From positions 553,497 to 605,648 of the forward strand of contig NZ_OBMU01000001.1 of assembly GCF_900218065.1 (NCBI RefSeq): a stretch of 52,152 nucleotides of DNA. Reading direction: 5' to 3'. The stretch's first letter is position 1. The number at the start of each line of letters is the position of its first letter. The position numbers were made by a program, and so were the translations under genes. The notes below the pieces were generated by a model, which saw only the letters and a program-made list of their open reading frames with translations, did not search any database and was not told where the DNA came from. This document shows positions 26,280-34,228 of the stretch, in pieces. The stretch is from Novosphingobium sp. Chol11 (GTDB lineage: Bacteria; Pseudomonadota; Alphaproteobacteria; Sphingomonadales; Sphingomonadaceae).

Positions 26280-26717
26280 ATGGAACAGCTTTACCTTCTC
26301 GCGACGCTTGCCGATACAAGGGTCGCCGTTGCGGCGCATGAGGTCGAGGCCGTCGTCAAGCTGGCCGACATCTCGCCTGTTCCCGGAATGCTGCGGCATG
26401 TGGCGGGATTGTCCGCCTTGCGCAGCCGGGTTCTCACCATCATCGACGTGCCTGCGCTGATCCATGGCGCGCCTACGCCCGCCGACAGGCGCGGCTTGGC
26501 GATCATCGCCGACATCAGCGGTCACAGCTACGGCCTGATGGTGGATGCGGTGCATGACATTTGCGAAGTGCCGGAAGGTGACCTGCCGCTCCGGGGCCAG
26601 CTGGACAGGGCATGGGCTCCTCATGCACGCGCGATCGTCGAGCAGGATGGCCATCCGCACCTGCTGGTATCGCTGGCAAGCTTCATCGAAACGGGATTGC
26701 TGGCGCAGGCTGCATAA
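26280..26717 (+). CDS. cheW: chemotaxis coupling protein CheW
   Basis: 145 aa single CheW domain linking receptors to CheA. It begins with YLLATLADTRVAVAAHEVEAV and has ISPVPGMLRHVAGLSALRSR, the family segment before the conserved Arg, then VLTIIDVPALI and YGLMVDAVHDI. It lies 11 nt after cheA. Confidence 0.92.
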   Translation: MEQLYLLATLADTRVAVAAHEVEAVVKLADISPVPGMLRHVAGLSALRSRVLTIIDVPALIHGAPTPADRRGLAIIADISGHSYGLMVDAVHDICEVPEGDLPLRGQLDRAWAPHARAIVEQDGHPHLLVSLASFIETGLLAQAA

Positions 26718-26794
26718 TTCCGGCTTCTTGTTTACCAATTACTTGGCTTTGGCAGCTAATCCTTCCTTTACGAGGAAAATCTAAGGGACGCTTC

Positions 26795-27160
26795 ATGAAA
26801 AACTGTCTGGTGGTGGATGATTCCAAAGTCATCCGTAAAGTTGCACGGCATATACTTGAATCGCTCGACCTGACGGTAAGCGAAGCGGTCGATGGGCAGG
26901 ATGCGCTCACCCAGTGCGAAGCGGCCGCGCCGGACGTTGTCCTTCTCGACTGGAACATGCCGGTCATGAGCGGAATGGAATTCCTGCAGGCCCTGTCCAC
27001 TGCCAAGGTGTCCGCACGGCCGAAGATCATCTTCTGCACCACCGAAAACGGCATCAGCCATATCAAGGCAGCCGTGGAGGCGGGCGCCGACGAATATGTG
27101 ATGAAGCCCTTCGATCGCGAAACACTGGAAAGCAAGCTGTCGATCGTCGGCGTCATCTGA
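26795..27160 (+). CDS. cheY: CheY-like response regulator
   Basis: 121 aa stand-alone receiver. It has the acidic pocket LVVDDSKVIRK, the phospho-acceptor Asp in VVLLDWNMPVMSG, the conserved Thr in FCTTEN and the Lys in YVMKPFD. It should take phosphate from CheA and act on the flagellar motor, or on another output, since no flagellar genes are in the window. It starts 77 nt after cheW. Confidence 0.95.
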   Translation: MKNCLVVDDSKVIRKVARHILESLDLTVSEAVDGQDALTQCEAAAPDVVLLDWNMPVMSGMEFLQALSTAKVSARPKIIFCTTENGISHIKAAVEAGADEYVMKPFDRETLESKLSIVGVI

Positions 27161-27208
27161 AGACCACTGATCTGCTCGTTGCCAACCTCACTGCCGGAAA
27201 GTCCTTCC

Positions 27209-28291
27209 ATGTCCCCCCTTTCGCCGATCCTGGCCAGCCAAAGCAGACCGCAGGTCCGCGCGATGGTTGTCGACGATTCGGTCGTGGTGCGGACGATGAT
27301 CGCGCGGATATTGAATGGCGACCCGGCTTTCTCGGTGGTTCACAAGACCAACAGCGCCGAACATGCGCTTCGCTATCTCGCCGCGCATGAGGTCGACCTT
27401 GTCCTGCTCGACATTGAGCTGCCAGGTCAAAGTGGGTTGGCCGCCCTTCCGGCGTTCCTGCGTGCTAATCCCCAAGGCAAGGTCGTGATCCTGTCGGGCA
27501 ACTGCGAAGAGGGCAGTGGGGCCGCGGTCGAGGCGCTGGCGCTGGGGGCTAGCGACATTTTCGCCAAACCGGGCAGCGGCAGTTTCGGCGAGCAATTTCC
27601 CCAGGCGCTGATAGACCGCCTGTCGCGCTTGTTCGGCGCGCATCCGCAGCAGCCTACGGAAACGCAGCCGGTCCTGATGGCGGCGAGCAAGCCGAGCGCG
27701 CCTCTTGCCTGTCTGGGCATCGGCGCGTCTACGGGAGGCATCCATGCGCTGGGCCAGTTGTTTGCCGGGATGAGCGCGCCGCTTGGCGTGCCGATCCTGC
27801 TGACGCAGCATCTGCCTGTCAGCTTCACATCCTATTTCGTGCAACAGCTTGCCCGGATGACCAGCCTGCCGGTGAAGGTCGGCGAACAGGGGGAATTATT
27901 GGCTCCCGATACCGTCTATGTGGCGCCCGGCGACGCCAATTTGCAGGTGCGCCGCGGTCTTTATGGGCGTGTGATGGTCACGCTCAATCCAGAGCGTACG
28001 CCCGCGGGCAACTTGCCCGGGGTCGATCCGATGTTCACCAGCATGGCGGAAGCCTATGGGCCGGGGGCTGCTGGTGTCGTGCTGACCGGCATGGGCCGCG
28101 ATGGCACGGCGGGCGGGCATGACATCGTCGCAGGCGGCGGCTGGATCGTGGCGCAGAATGAAGCAAGCAGCGTGGTTTGGGGCATGCCGGGATCGGTGAC
28201 AGGGGCGGGGCTCAGCTGCGCCTTGCTCGATCCCTATGCCATCATGGATTTCGTCGCGCGGCGCGGAAAAAGCAGAGGTTTGACACATTGA
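27209..28291 (+). CDS. cheB: chemotaxis protein-glutamate methylesterase CheB
   Basis: 360 aa. The receiver domain (about 10-130) has MVVDDSVVVRTMI and VLLDIELPGQSG. The methylesterase domain has the catalytic Ser in GIGASTGGIHALG, the His in LLTQHLP and the Asp in LTGMGRDGTAGG. It removes methyl groups from chemoreceptors for adaptation. The start at ATG 27209 has GGAAAG upstream. The stop overlaps the cheR start. Confidence 0.95.
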   Translation: MSPLSPILASQSRPQVRAMVVDDSVVVRTMIARILNGDPAFSVVHKTNSAEHALRYLAAHEVDLVLLDIELPGQSGLAALPAFLRANPQGKVVILSGNCEEGSGAAVEALALGASDIFAKPGSGSFGEQFPQALIDRLSRLFGAHPQQPTETQPVLMAASKPSAPLACLGIGASTGGIHALGQLFAGMSAPLGVPILLTQHLPVSFTSYFVQQLARMTSLPVKVGEQGELLAPDTVYVAPGDANLQVRRGLYGRVMVTLNPERTPAGNLPGVDPMFTSMAEAYGPGAAGVVLTGMGRDGTAGGHDIVAGGGWIVAQNEASSVVWGMPGSVTGAGLSCALLDPYAIMDFVARRGKSRGLTH

Positions 28292-29154
28292 CCCTATCAA
28301 CTGATTCATCCTCGCGCGGCGCCGCCCGCATCTTTTCCGGCCTGCTGGAGGCGCGCACGGGTCAGATCCTGTCGGAAAGCCGCGCCTGGCGGATGGAAAC
28401 CGCGTTGAAGCCCGTCATGAGGGCCAATGGCGTGGCCGACATGGATGAACTGGCCACGCGGCTGCTCGGCAATCGCGATCCCCGGCTGGAAGAGGAAGTC
28501 GTCAATGCGCTGCTCAACAATGAAAGCAGCTTCTTTCGCGACCTTCAGATATTCGACATGATCAACCGGCACATCCTGCCTTCCTTCGCGGAGCGGCGGG
28601 AGCGGGTGCTGCGGATCTGGAGCGCGGGCTGTTCTACAGGGCAGGAAGTCTATTCGCTGGCGATCCAGCTTCGCAACGATGCGGCGCGCTGGCGCGGCTG
28701 GCGAATCGAGATATTGGCCACGGATATTTCGACGGCGGCCATAGATCAGGCTCGCAGCGGCATTTTTTCGCAGATGGACGTTCAGCGCGGCCTTGCCGTG
28801 GGTGACCTCATCAAATGGTTCGAACCTGCAGGCGACAATTGGCGCGCGAGCCCTGAGCTGCGCCGGATGATCGATTTCCGCACCGACAATCTCTTTGAGC
28901 CCAAGGCGCCCTCGGGCGACTATGATCTGCTGCTCTGCCGCAACGTGCTGTTGTACTTCACGCCGGAGCGGCGACAGGAAGTGTTCAGGCTGATGACGCG
29001 CCACAGCCATGACCGGTCGGTCCTGCTGCTGGGGGCGGGCGAAACCGTCATCGGCCATAGTGACGATTTCATCCCTCACCCGGAATTTCGCGGCGGCTAT
29101 GGCAGGCGTCCTGAAGCGGCGCATAACAGCGAAGGCATCCGCCGGGCCGTTTGA
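28288..29154 (+). CDS. cheR: chemotaxis protein methyltransferase CheR
   Basis: 288 aa SAM-dependent methyltransferase of chemoreceptor glutamates. It has an N-terminal helical domain, the NNESSFFRD segment, the SAM-binding IWSAGCSTGQEVYSLAI, ILATDIS, and LLCRNVLLYFTPE near the end. The start is taken as TTG 28288, which overlaps the cheB stop (TTGA) and has GAGG 9 nt upstream; a longer frame into cheB is rejected. Confidence 0.92.
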   Translation: MTLSTDSSSRGAARIFSGLLEARTGQILSESRAWRMETALKPVMRANGVADMDELATRLLGNRDPRLEEEVVNALLNNESSFFRDLQIFDMINRHILPSFAERRERVLRIWSAGCSTGQEVYSLAIQLRNDAARWRGWRIEILATDISTAAIDQARSGIFSQMDVQRGLAVGDLIKWFEPAGDNWRASPELRRMIDFRTDNLFEPKAPSGDYDLLLCRNVLLYFTPERRQEVFRLMTRHSHDRSVLLLGAGETVIGHSDDFIPHPEFRGGYGRRPEAAHNSEGIRRAV

Positions 29155-29300
29155 CGGCGGGACTTCGCTCATCGGTTCGCTGGGTTCAGAATCAACGCCA
29201 AGCGCTTGTGCTTGATCGGCCCTGTTCTCTCCGCCATGGTTGGCGGGAGCTGCGCATCTTTTTGGATGCGGTCAGGACAGGTGGTGGTTACGGTTTTCCG

Positions 29301-29999
29301 ATGAGCGACATTCCGATGATCGAGACTCCGTCGCCCAATTTTGACGATCGCAAGCTGCCCATATCGATGCTGGTGCTGCATTATACGGGGATGCACGACG
29401 CCCAGAGCGCGATCAACTGGCTGGCGAGCCCGGAATCCAAGGTGTCGGCGCATTATGTCGTGACCGAAGAGGGCGAGATCGTCCGCATGGTCGATGAAGC
29501 CCAACGGGCGTGGCATGCGGGCCGATCGCACTGGCGCGGCATGGATGACGTCAATTCGGCCAGCATCGGAATAGAGATCGTCAATCCCGGCCATGAATGG
29601 GGCTATCGCGCATTTCCGGATGCGCAGATCGGCGCGCTCATCCCGCTGATGCACGATATCGTCAAGCGGCACGGCATCACGCGCGGCAATATCGTGGGCC
29701 ACAGCGACGTGGCCCCCGCACGCAAGCAGGACCCGGGCGAGCTTTTTCCATGGGGGCAACTCGCCCGGCTGCGGCTCGCGCTGCCACGGCCGACCCGCAA
29801 CCTCATGGACCCGCTCTGGTCGGACAGTGCCTTCATGCTGGCGCTGGAACGGTTCGGCTATGACATCGCCGAGCCACGAGCAGCGGTCGTCGCTTTCCAG
29901 CGCCGCTTCCGCCCCGAACTGATCGACGGCGTGATCGATGGCGAGTGCCGCGCCATCCTGCTCGCCCTGCTGCTGCCGAAGCCAAGGGGCGATGAATAA
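29301..29999 (+). CDS. N-acetylmuramoyl-L-alanine amidase, AmpD-like
   Basis: 232 aa Amidase_2 enzyme that cleaves muramoyl-peptide bonds in wall turnover. Zinc and catalytic residues are visible: VLHYTGM (His), SIGIEIVNPG (Glu), and VGHSDVAPARKQDPG (His, Lys, Asp). The C-terminal region (about 175-225) resembles a peptidoglycan-binding helix bundle, with FQRRFRPELIDGVIDG. No signal peptide is seen, so it is probably cytoplasmic like AmpD. The start MSDIPMIE is preferred to a longer frame into the cheR tail. Confidence 0.93.
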   Translation: MSDIPMIETPSPNFDDRKLPISMLVLHYTGMHDAQSAINWLASPESKVSAHYVVTEEGEIVRMVDEAQRAWHAGRSHWRGMDDVNSASIGIEIVNPGHEWGYRAFPDAQIGALIPLMHDIVKRHGITRGNIVGHSDVAPARKQDPGELFPWGQLARLRLALPRPTRNLMDPLWSDSAFMLALERFGYDIAEPRAAVVAFQRRFRPELIDGVIDGECRAILLALLLPKPRGDE

Positions 30000-30040
30000 G
30001 CGGGGATGACGGACGGCGGCGAGCCGTGTATAGCGCCCCT

Positions 30041-30426
30041 GCCAGAGGGCCGGGCGGCCGCGGCGTGGCGGGTAACTTCCACGGCGAGGAAAGTCCGGGC
30101 TCCACGAAATGACGGTGCCGGCTAACGGCCGGCTGGAGTGATCCAAGGGACAGTGCAACAGAAAGCAGGTCGCTAACGCTTCGGCGCAGCGAAATTGAAA
30201 GGGTGCGGTAAGAGCGCACCGCGTCTCCGGCAACGGAAGGCGGCACGGTAAACCCCACCGGGAGCAAGACCGAATAGGGGCGGCGCGCAGCTTTGACTGC
30301 TAGGCCAGTTTCGGCTGAGACCGCCCGGGTTGGTTGCTTGAGGGACGGAGCAATCCGTCTCCTAGAGGAATGGCCGCCCATCCATGGTGACATGGTGGAC
30401 AGAACCCGGCTTACAGGCCCTCTGGC
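30041..30426 (+). ncRNA. rnpB: RNase P RNA, bacterial class A
   Basis: RNA component of the tRNA 5' processing ribozyme. The termini pair as P1: GCCAGAGGGCC (30041-30051) with GGCCCTCTGGC (30416-30426). Conserved cores read in order on the plus strand: GAGGAAAGTCCGGGCTCCAC, ACAGAAAGCAGG, GGTAAACCCCACC, AGAGGAATGGCCG and ACAGAACCCGGCTTACAGG. About 386 nt, a normal size. It lies downstream of the amidase with its own promoter presumably overlapping the amidase 3' end. Confidence 0.97.
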
Positions 30427-30597
30427 ATCGGATCGGGAGAAAGCGTCGTTCCGACGGCGGCGGGGATCGCAGGCCATGCCGCGCATATTGTCCTGAGGTG
30501 CCCAGCCTGCGCGGGGCATAGCGGCAAGGGCTTTCAACCGATCGAATTTTAACTCGCCGGGGTGGTGTTCCGCCTGCGGCTTACCTAATTTGGACCG

Positions 30598-31146
30598 ATG
30601 GCAAGAAGCAGCCGATCAAATGACTGGGGCTTTCCCCGCTGGCGCAGCTATGGCGCATCGCGTGAGGCGCAGCAGGTGCGCATGTGCGACCGCTATGGGT
30701 GCGACAAGCCGGGTGATTGTCCCGCGCCCAAATCGCCCAACAGCCGCGAGCGCTGGTATTTTTGTAGTGATCATGCGGCGGAATATAACCGCAACTGGGA
30801 CTATTTTCAGGGGCTCGACCAGGAAGAGCGGGAGCAGCGAGAGCGCGCGGAACGGCGCGACGCGGGCGGTTATCAGAGCAGCGCCTATCATGGCTGGGGC
30901 GGCCCCGGCGACGGCAGCCGATCGCGCGACGAGCTACATGCCCTGAAGGCTCTCGACCTGGAAGATGACGCCGATTTCGAAGCGGTGAAGAAGAGCTGGC
31001 GGCGCTTGGCCAAGGAAAACCATCCCGACGTCAAGCCGGGAGATGCGGAGGCTGCCGTCCGTTTCCAGACGATCCAGGCCGCTTATGAGGTGCTGCGATC
31101 GGCGGAAGAGCGGCGGACATGGAAGCCACGGGAGACCGTGGATTGA
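30598..31146 (+). CDS. J-domain protein with N-terminal Cys cluster
   Basis: 182 aa. The C-terminal J domain (about 115-178) has the HPD motif (KENHPDVKPG) and DFEAVKKSWRRLAKE, so it should stimulate a DnaK-type chaperone. The N-terminal half has a possible zinc site: MCDRYGCDKPGDC and then WYFCSDHAAEYNRNWDYFQG. There is no G/F or substrate-binding CTD, so this is a class III J protein. It precedes the 2Fe-2S protein in a TTGA overlap if the TTG start is used. Confidence 0.9.
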   Translation: MARSSRSNDWGFPRWRSYGASREAQQVRMCDRYGCDKPGDCPAPKSPNSRERWYFCSDHAAEYNRNWDYFQGLDQEEREQRERAERRDAGGYQSSAYHGWGGPGDGSRSRDELHALKALDLEDDADFEAVKKSWRRLAKENHPDVKPGDAEAAVRFQTIQAAYEVLRSAEERRTWKPRETVD

Positions 31147-31472
31147 AGGATCATGTTCGGTCCAACTGGCAGAATGCGGTGCTGGTCTGCCGCAAATGTT
31201 CAAAAAAGCTCGACGGCGGCTTTGGCGCTCAAGGGGACGAGCGGCTGGCCAAGGCGCTCCGCAAGCAGCTTTCGCTGAAGAAGGGGCGGAAAGCCGCGGC
31301 TGGTATCATCGAGGTGAATTGCCTTGGCGTGTGTCCCAAGGGAGCTGTGACGGTCGTGAATGGCGCCCAATCGCGTGATTGGCTGCTTGTGCGGCGCGGC
31401 GCGGATTTGGATGAACTGGCCCAGGCGCTGGGCCTTGCGGCGGAGAATGACGGGTCAGCCAGCGTGCCTTAG
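31143..31472 (+). CDS. thioredoxin-fold (2Fe-2S) ferredoxin-like protein
   Basis: 109 aa. Cysteines are arranged as VLVCRKCSKKLDG and EVNCLGVCPKGAVTV, as in the thioredoxin-like 2Fe-2S ferredoxin family (CX2C...CX3C). It probably binds a 2Fe-2S cluster in the cytoplasm; the redox partner is unknown. TTG 31143 overlaps the J-domain stop and has GGGAG upstream; ATG 31119 in the same frame is an alternative. Its 3' end overlaps the convergent hemerythrin gene by 18 nt. Confidence 0.8.
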   Translation: MKDHVRSNWQNAVLVCRKCSKKLDGGFGAQGDERLAKALRKQLSLKKGRKAAAGIIEVNCLGVCPKGAVTVVNGAQSRDWLLVRRGADLDELAQALGLAAENDGSASVP

Positions 31473-31886
31473 CGGCTGCTCCAGCCCTGCTTCCGCCAGA
31501 AGCGGCATTAGCAGTTGTTCCTCCTTGCGCATCCTGTTGAGGATGGTTTCCACCATATAACGGCTTTCCCGGCAAAATTCCGGCCACTCCCGGGCGATGC
31601 GATCGTCGCTCCACCGCGCCATATAGTGGGAGAAGCTCAGGGCCAACGGGGCCATCTCGGTCTGTAGACGTGCGGCCATCTCTTGTAGCGGGACATGAGG
31701 CTGCCGCTGCATGGCCGGATAGAAGAACTGATCTTCCAAGGCCAAGTGCGCCATCAGCTCGCGGGCAAATTGCCAGCGCAGTGTGCCCAACGGACGAGCA
31801 ACACGATCATCATCCACTAGCGTCAGGAACCGCCCGGCGAGCAGATCAAGCGCATCATGCTGGCTTTGTAGCTGTTGCAGGTCCAT
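31455..31886 (-). CDS. hemerythrin-like HHE domain protein
   Basis: 143 aa helical bundle. Candidate di-iron ligands are His in LQSQHDALD, His and Glu in LMAHLALEDQFFYPAM, and the C-terminal MRKEEQLLMPLL, as in HHE proteins, although several positions depart from the classic HxxxE spacing. A role in oxygen, NO or iron stress sensing is possible. It is convergent with the 2Fe-2S gene and upstream of the sod region. Confidence 0.82.
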   Translation of the reverse strand: MDLQQLQSQHDALDLLAGRFLTLVDDDRVARPLGTLRWQFARELMAHLALEDQFFYPAMQRQPHVPLQEMAARLQTEMAPLALSFSHYMARWSDDRIAREWPEFCRESRYMVETILNRMRKEEQLLMPLLAEAGLEQPLRHAG

Positions 31887-31961
31887 CGGCCAATTCCATG
31901 CATCGCCTTATGATGCTTGTGGCAGAATGGCGTTAAGAAACTGTTCTGGTAGGCTTTTCAC

Positions 31962-32008
31962 CCGTCGGCACGATCCGCCGCCCGATGAGCGGCGGATGGC
32001 ACGACGGA
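31962..32008 (-). terminator. long hairpin downstream of sod
   Basis: Read on either strand, CCGTCGGCACG-ATCCGCCGC and GCGGCGGAT-GGCACGACGG form a 19-20 bp imperfect stem around CCGATGA. It directly follows the sod stop. No T-run follows on the minus strand, so it may be a stability or Rho-associated hairpin rather than a simple intrinsic terminator. Confidence 0.55.
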
Positions 32009-32620
32009 TCAGCCCGGCTGGTCAGCGCGGCTGGCGCCTTCGCCGTCGAGATTCTGGGCGACGAAGTCCCAGTTGATCGCTTCCTTCAGCACGCGCTCGG
32101 CATAGTTGGGACGCAGATTGCGATAGTCGATATAATAGGCATGCTCCCACACATCGAGGATCAGCAGCGGCGTGTGGCCATGCGCGACGGGGGTGTCGGC
32201 GTCATGATAGCTGGTCACTTCGAGCTTGCCGTCCTTCAGGATCAGCGCAGCCCAACCGCTGGCGAAATGGCCGACGGCCTCCGCCTTCAGCTTGTCGAGC
32301 AGGGCATCGACCGAACCAAAGCCCTCGTTGATGAGGTCGAGAAGCTGGCCCGAAGGCTGCTTCTTTTCCGGGGAAAGCGAATGCCAGTAGAAGGTGTGGT
32401 TCCAGATCTGGCCAACCTGGTTGAACAGCGCGCCCTTGCTGCTCTTGATCAATTCGACGAGCGACTTGCCCTGAAGCGCGGGATCGGCCGCGATCAGTTC
32501 ATTGGCTTTCACGACATAGGCATTGTGGTGCTTGCCATGGTGATAGTCGAAGGTTTCGGCCGACAGAATGTCGCCAAAGGCATCCTTGGAATAGGGCAGG
32601 TCAGGCAGAACAAAGGCCAT
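32009..32620 (-). CDS. sodB: superoxide dismutase, Fe/Mn type
   Basis: 203 aa. Metal ligands are visible in FDYHHGKHHNAYV (first His), IWNHTFYWHSL (second His) and LDVWEHAYYIDY (Asp and His). GGWAALIL-like GHFASGWAALIL and EAVGHFASGW suggest the Fe-preferring subgroup, though Mn use cannot be excluded. ATG 32620 has GAGGAG upstream, so the longer frame to 32641 is rejected. No signal peptide, hence cytoplasmic. Confidence 0.96.
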   Translation of the reverse strand: MAFVLPDLPYSKDAFGDILSAETFDYHHGKHHNAYVVKANELIAADPALQGKSLVELIKSSKGALFNQVGQIWNHTFYWHSLSPEKKQPSGQLLDLINEGFGSVDALLDKLKAEAVGHFASGWAALILKDGKLEVTSYHDADTPVAHGHTPLLILDVWEHAYYIDYRNLRPNYAERVLKEAINWDFVAQNLDGEGASRADQPG

Positions 32621-32830
32621 GTCGGAACTCCTCGGGTTCATGGATGGATGGCGGCATAACGGTCATGCCACCGGAAGTGTCCCGGCCCCGTAGCAGCCTT
32701 ATTGCACTGCGGAAAACAGGATATTTTCGTTTAGCTGCATGGAAATATCCGTGTGACAGCAGCGTAACGATGCCTTAGAATCGCCGGTTAGGCCGTGCAA
32801 AAGCAGCGGCTGATAATAGGGGACGGATCA

Positions 32831-33394
32831 ATGGCAAAATTCTTCGGCAATTTGCATCTTGTGCTGGTGGTGGGGCTTGTCCTCGCGCTCGCCGTCATCT
32901 TCGCTATTCCCGCCAATACCGTGCCGGAACAGGCTATATTGCGGTGGCTTCACCTGTTCTTCGGCATCACCTGGATCGGCCTGCTTTACTATTTCAACTT
33001 CGTCCAGATCCCGACGATGCCGAAGGTTCCGGCGGAATTGAAGCCCGGCGTGTCCAAATTCATCGCGCCTTCGGCCCTGTTCTTCTTTCGCTGGGGCGCG
33101 GCGCTGACGGTGCTGACCGGGGCGATCATCGCATGGCGCAGCGGCTATCTGGTGGAAGCACTGACGTTGACGCCCGGGTTCGTGCTGATCGGCATTGGCA
33201 TGTGGCTGGCGCTGATCATGGCGTTCAACGTGTGGTTCATCATCTGGCCGAACCAGAAGAAGGCGCTGGGCATCGTTCCCGCCGAGGATGCGGTGAAGGC
33301 GAAAGCGGCGACGACGGCGATGATCTTCTCGCGCACCAATACGCTGCTGTCTTTGCCGATGCTGTATTGCATGGTGAACTTCAACGGCGGTTGA
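32831..33394 (+). CDS. PuuD-like (urate oxidase N-terminal domain) membrane protein
   Basis: 187 aa integral membrane protein with four hydrophobic helices. Family segments are AILRWLHLFFGITWIGLLYY and NFVQIPTMPKV, then FFRWGAALTVLTGAIIAW and LALIMAFNVWFIIWPNQK. PuuD-type urate hydroxylases have about twice as many helices and a C-terminal cytochrome c domain; this protein has neither a CXXCH motif nor the extra helices. The neighbourhood holds no purine catabolism genes. The name is by similarity only, and another function is quite possible. Confidence 0.75.
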   Translation: MAKFFGNLHLVLVVGLVLALAVIFAIPANTVPEQAILRWLHLFFGITWIGLLYYFNFVQIPTMPKVPAELKPGVSKFIAPSALFFFRWGAALTVLTGAIIAWRSGYLVEALTLTPGFVLIGIGMWLALIMAFNVWFIIWPNQKKALGIVPAEDAVKAKAATTAMIFSRTNTLLSLPMLYCMVNFNGG

Positions 33395-33404
33395 AGCGAG
33401 GTTT

Positions 33405-33441
33405 GGGCGGGGCTGGCCAAGGCTGGCTCCGCCTGCGTTTT
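33405..33441 (+). terminator. putative terminator after the PuuD-like gene
   Basis: GGGCGGGGC (33405-33413) pairs with GCTCCGCCT (33426-33434), with two G-T wobbles, and TTTT lies three bases further on. The short T run makes it moderate. Confidence 0.5.
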
Positions 33442-33476
33442 CCGACTGACTTTTCCTCCGTGGCAGTGGGCCCGCA

Positions 33477-34124
33477 TCACCCCTGGGGTGGCGTAGTCTC
33501 GCCGACTTCCTCGCTGTCGAGATTGTTGCCCAATGTCAGTCCGTGACGCGTGAGCATGGGGATGTTGGCGAGGGCGAAGAGCAATGAAACCACGGTCACG
33601 CCCCAGACCTTCACCGAAAGCCATGCGTCGAAGCTCATCGAATGGCGCATCACTTCATTGGCGACGGCCATGGCGGCGAAGAAGATGCCCCAGTTGCGCG
33701 ACAGCTTGCGCCAGCCTTCGTCGGTCAGGCCGTCATAGGCGGCCTGCAGCAGATATTTGAGCAGCGCCTTGCCACGCAGAAGCCCGCCGAACAGCATCAG
33801 GGCGAAGAAGCTGTAGATTATCGTCGGCTTCACCTGGATAAAGCTTTGATCCTGGAAATAGATGGTGAGGCCGCCGAAAAAGAGCACGAGCATCGCCGAC
33901 AGCCACAGCATGGGCGACACGCGGCCGAGCTTCACCTTCGAGATGATGACCGCGATAACGATGGCGGCCATAAAGGCGGCCGTGCTTAAGCTCATTGCGG
34001 TGATCGGGTTTCCCGGACCCCAGATCCAGCCCACGCCCTTGTAGGTCAGGAAGAAGACAAGCAGCGGGCCGAAGTCGAGCGCGAGGCTGAGGTTGCCGCC
34101 ATGGGCTGGTTTGGAGTCAGTCAT
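33477..34124 (-). CDS. yciB: inner membrane septation protein YciB/IspA
   Basis: 215 aa polytopic inner membrane protein. LDFGPLLVFFLTYKG, VSPMLWLSAMLVLFFGGLTI, FQDQSFIQVKPTIIYSFFAL and LSRNWGIFFAAMAVANEVM are family hallmarks. It is thought to link cell elongation and division machinery. It is the last gene of the dapF-mtaB-ftsY-yciB run, with a repeat element in the gap to ftsY. Confidence 0.95.
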   Translation of the reverse strand: MTDSKPAHGGNLSLALDFGPLLVFFLTYKGVGWIWGPGNPITAMSLSTAAFMAAIVIAVIISKVKLGRVSPMLWLSAMLVLFFGGLTIYFQDQSFIQVKPTIIYSFFALMLFGGLLRGKALLKYLLQAAYDGLTDEGWRKLSRNWGIFFAAMAVANEVMRHSMSFDAWLSVKVWGVTVVSLLFALANIPMLTRHGLTLGNNLDSEEVGETTPPQG

Positions 34125-34134
34125 TGGGCACCTG

Positions 34135-34215
34135 CGTCATACCAGCGGAAGCTGGCATCTTGTAAGGTTGGGCCGTTCTGTGCCCGCATGAGATTCCAGC
34201 TTCCGCCGGGATGAC
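34135..34215. repeat. palindromic repeat family 1, full copy
   Basis: Inverted arms GTCATACCAGCGGAAGCTGG (34136-34155) and CCAGCTTCCGCCGGGATGAC (34196-34215) match at 18 of 20 positions. It fills most of the 104-bp gap between yciB and ftsY, and transcripts through it would form a long hairpin. Confidence 0.85.
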
Positions 34216-34228
34216 TAAGATCGTGATC

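Noticed and set aside
29833..30537. 234-codon minus-strand frame across rnpB
   Set aside because: It overlaps the structured RNase P RNA and the amidase gene; composition is non-protein-like.
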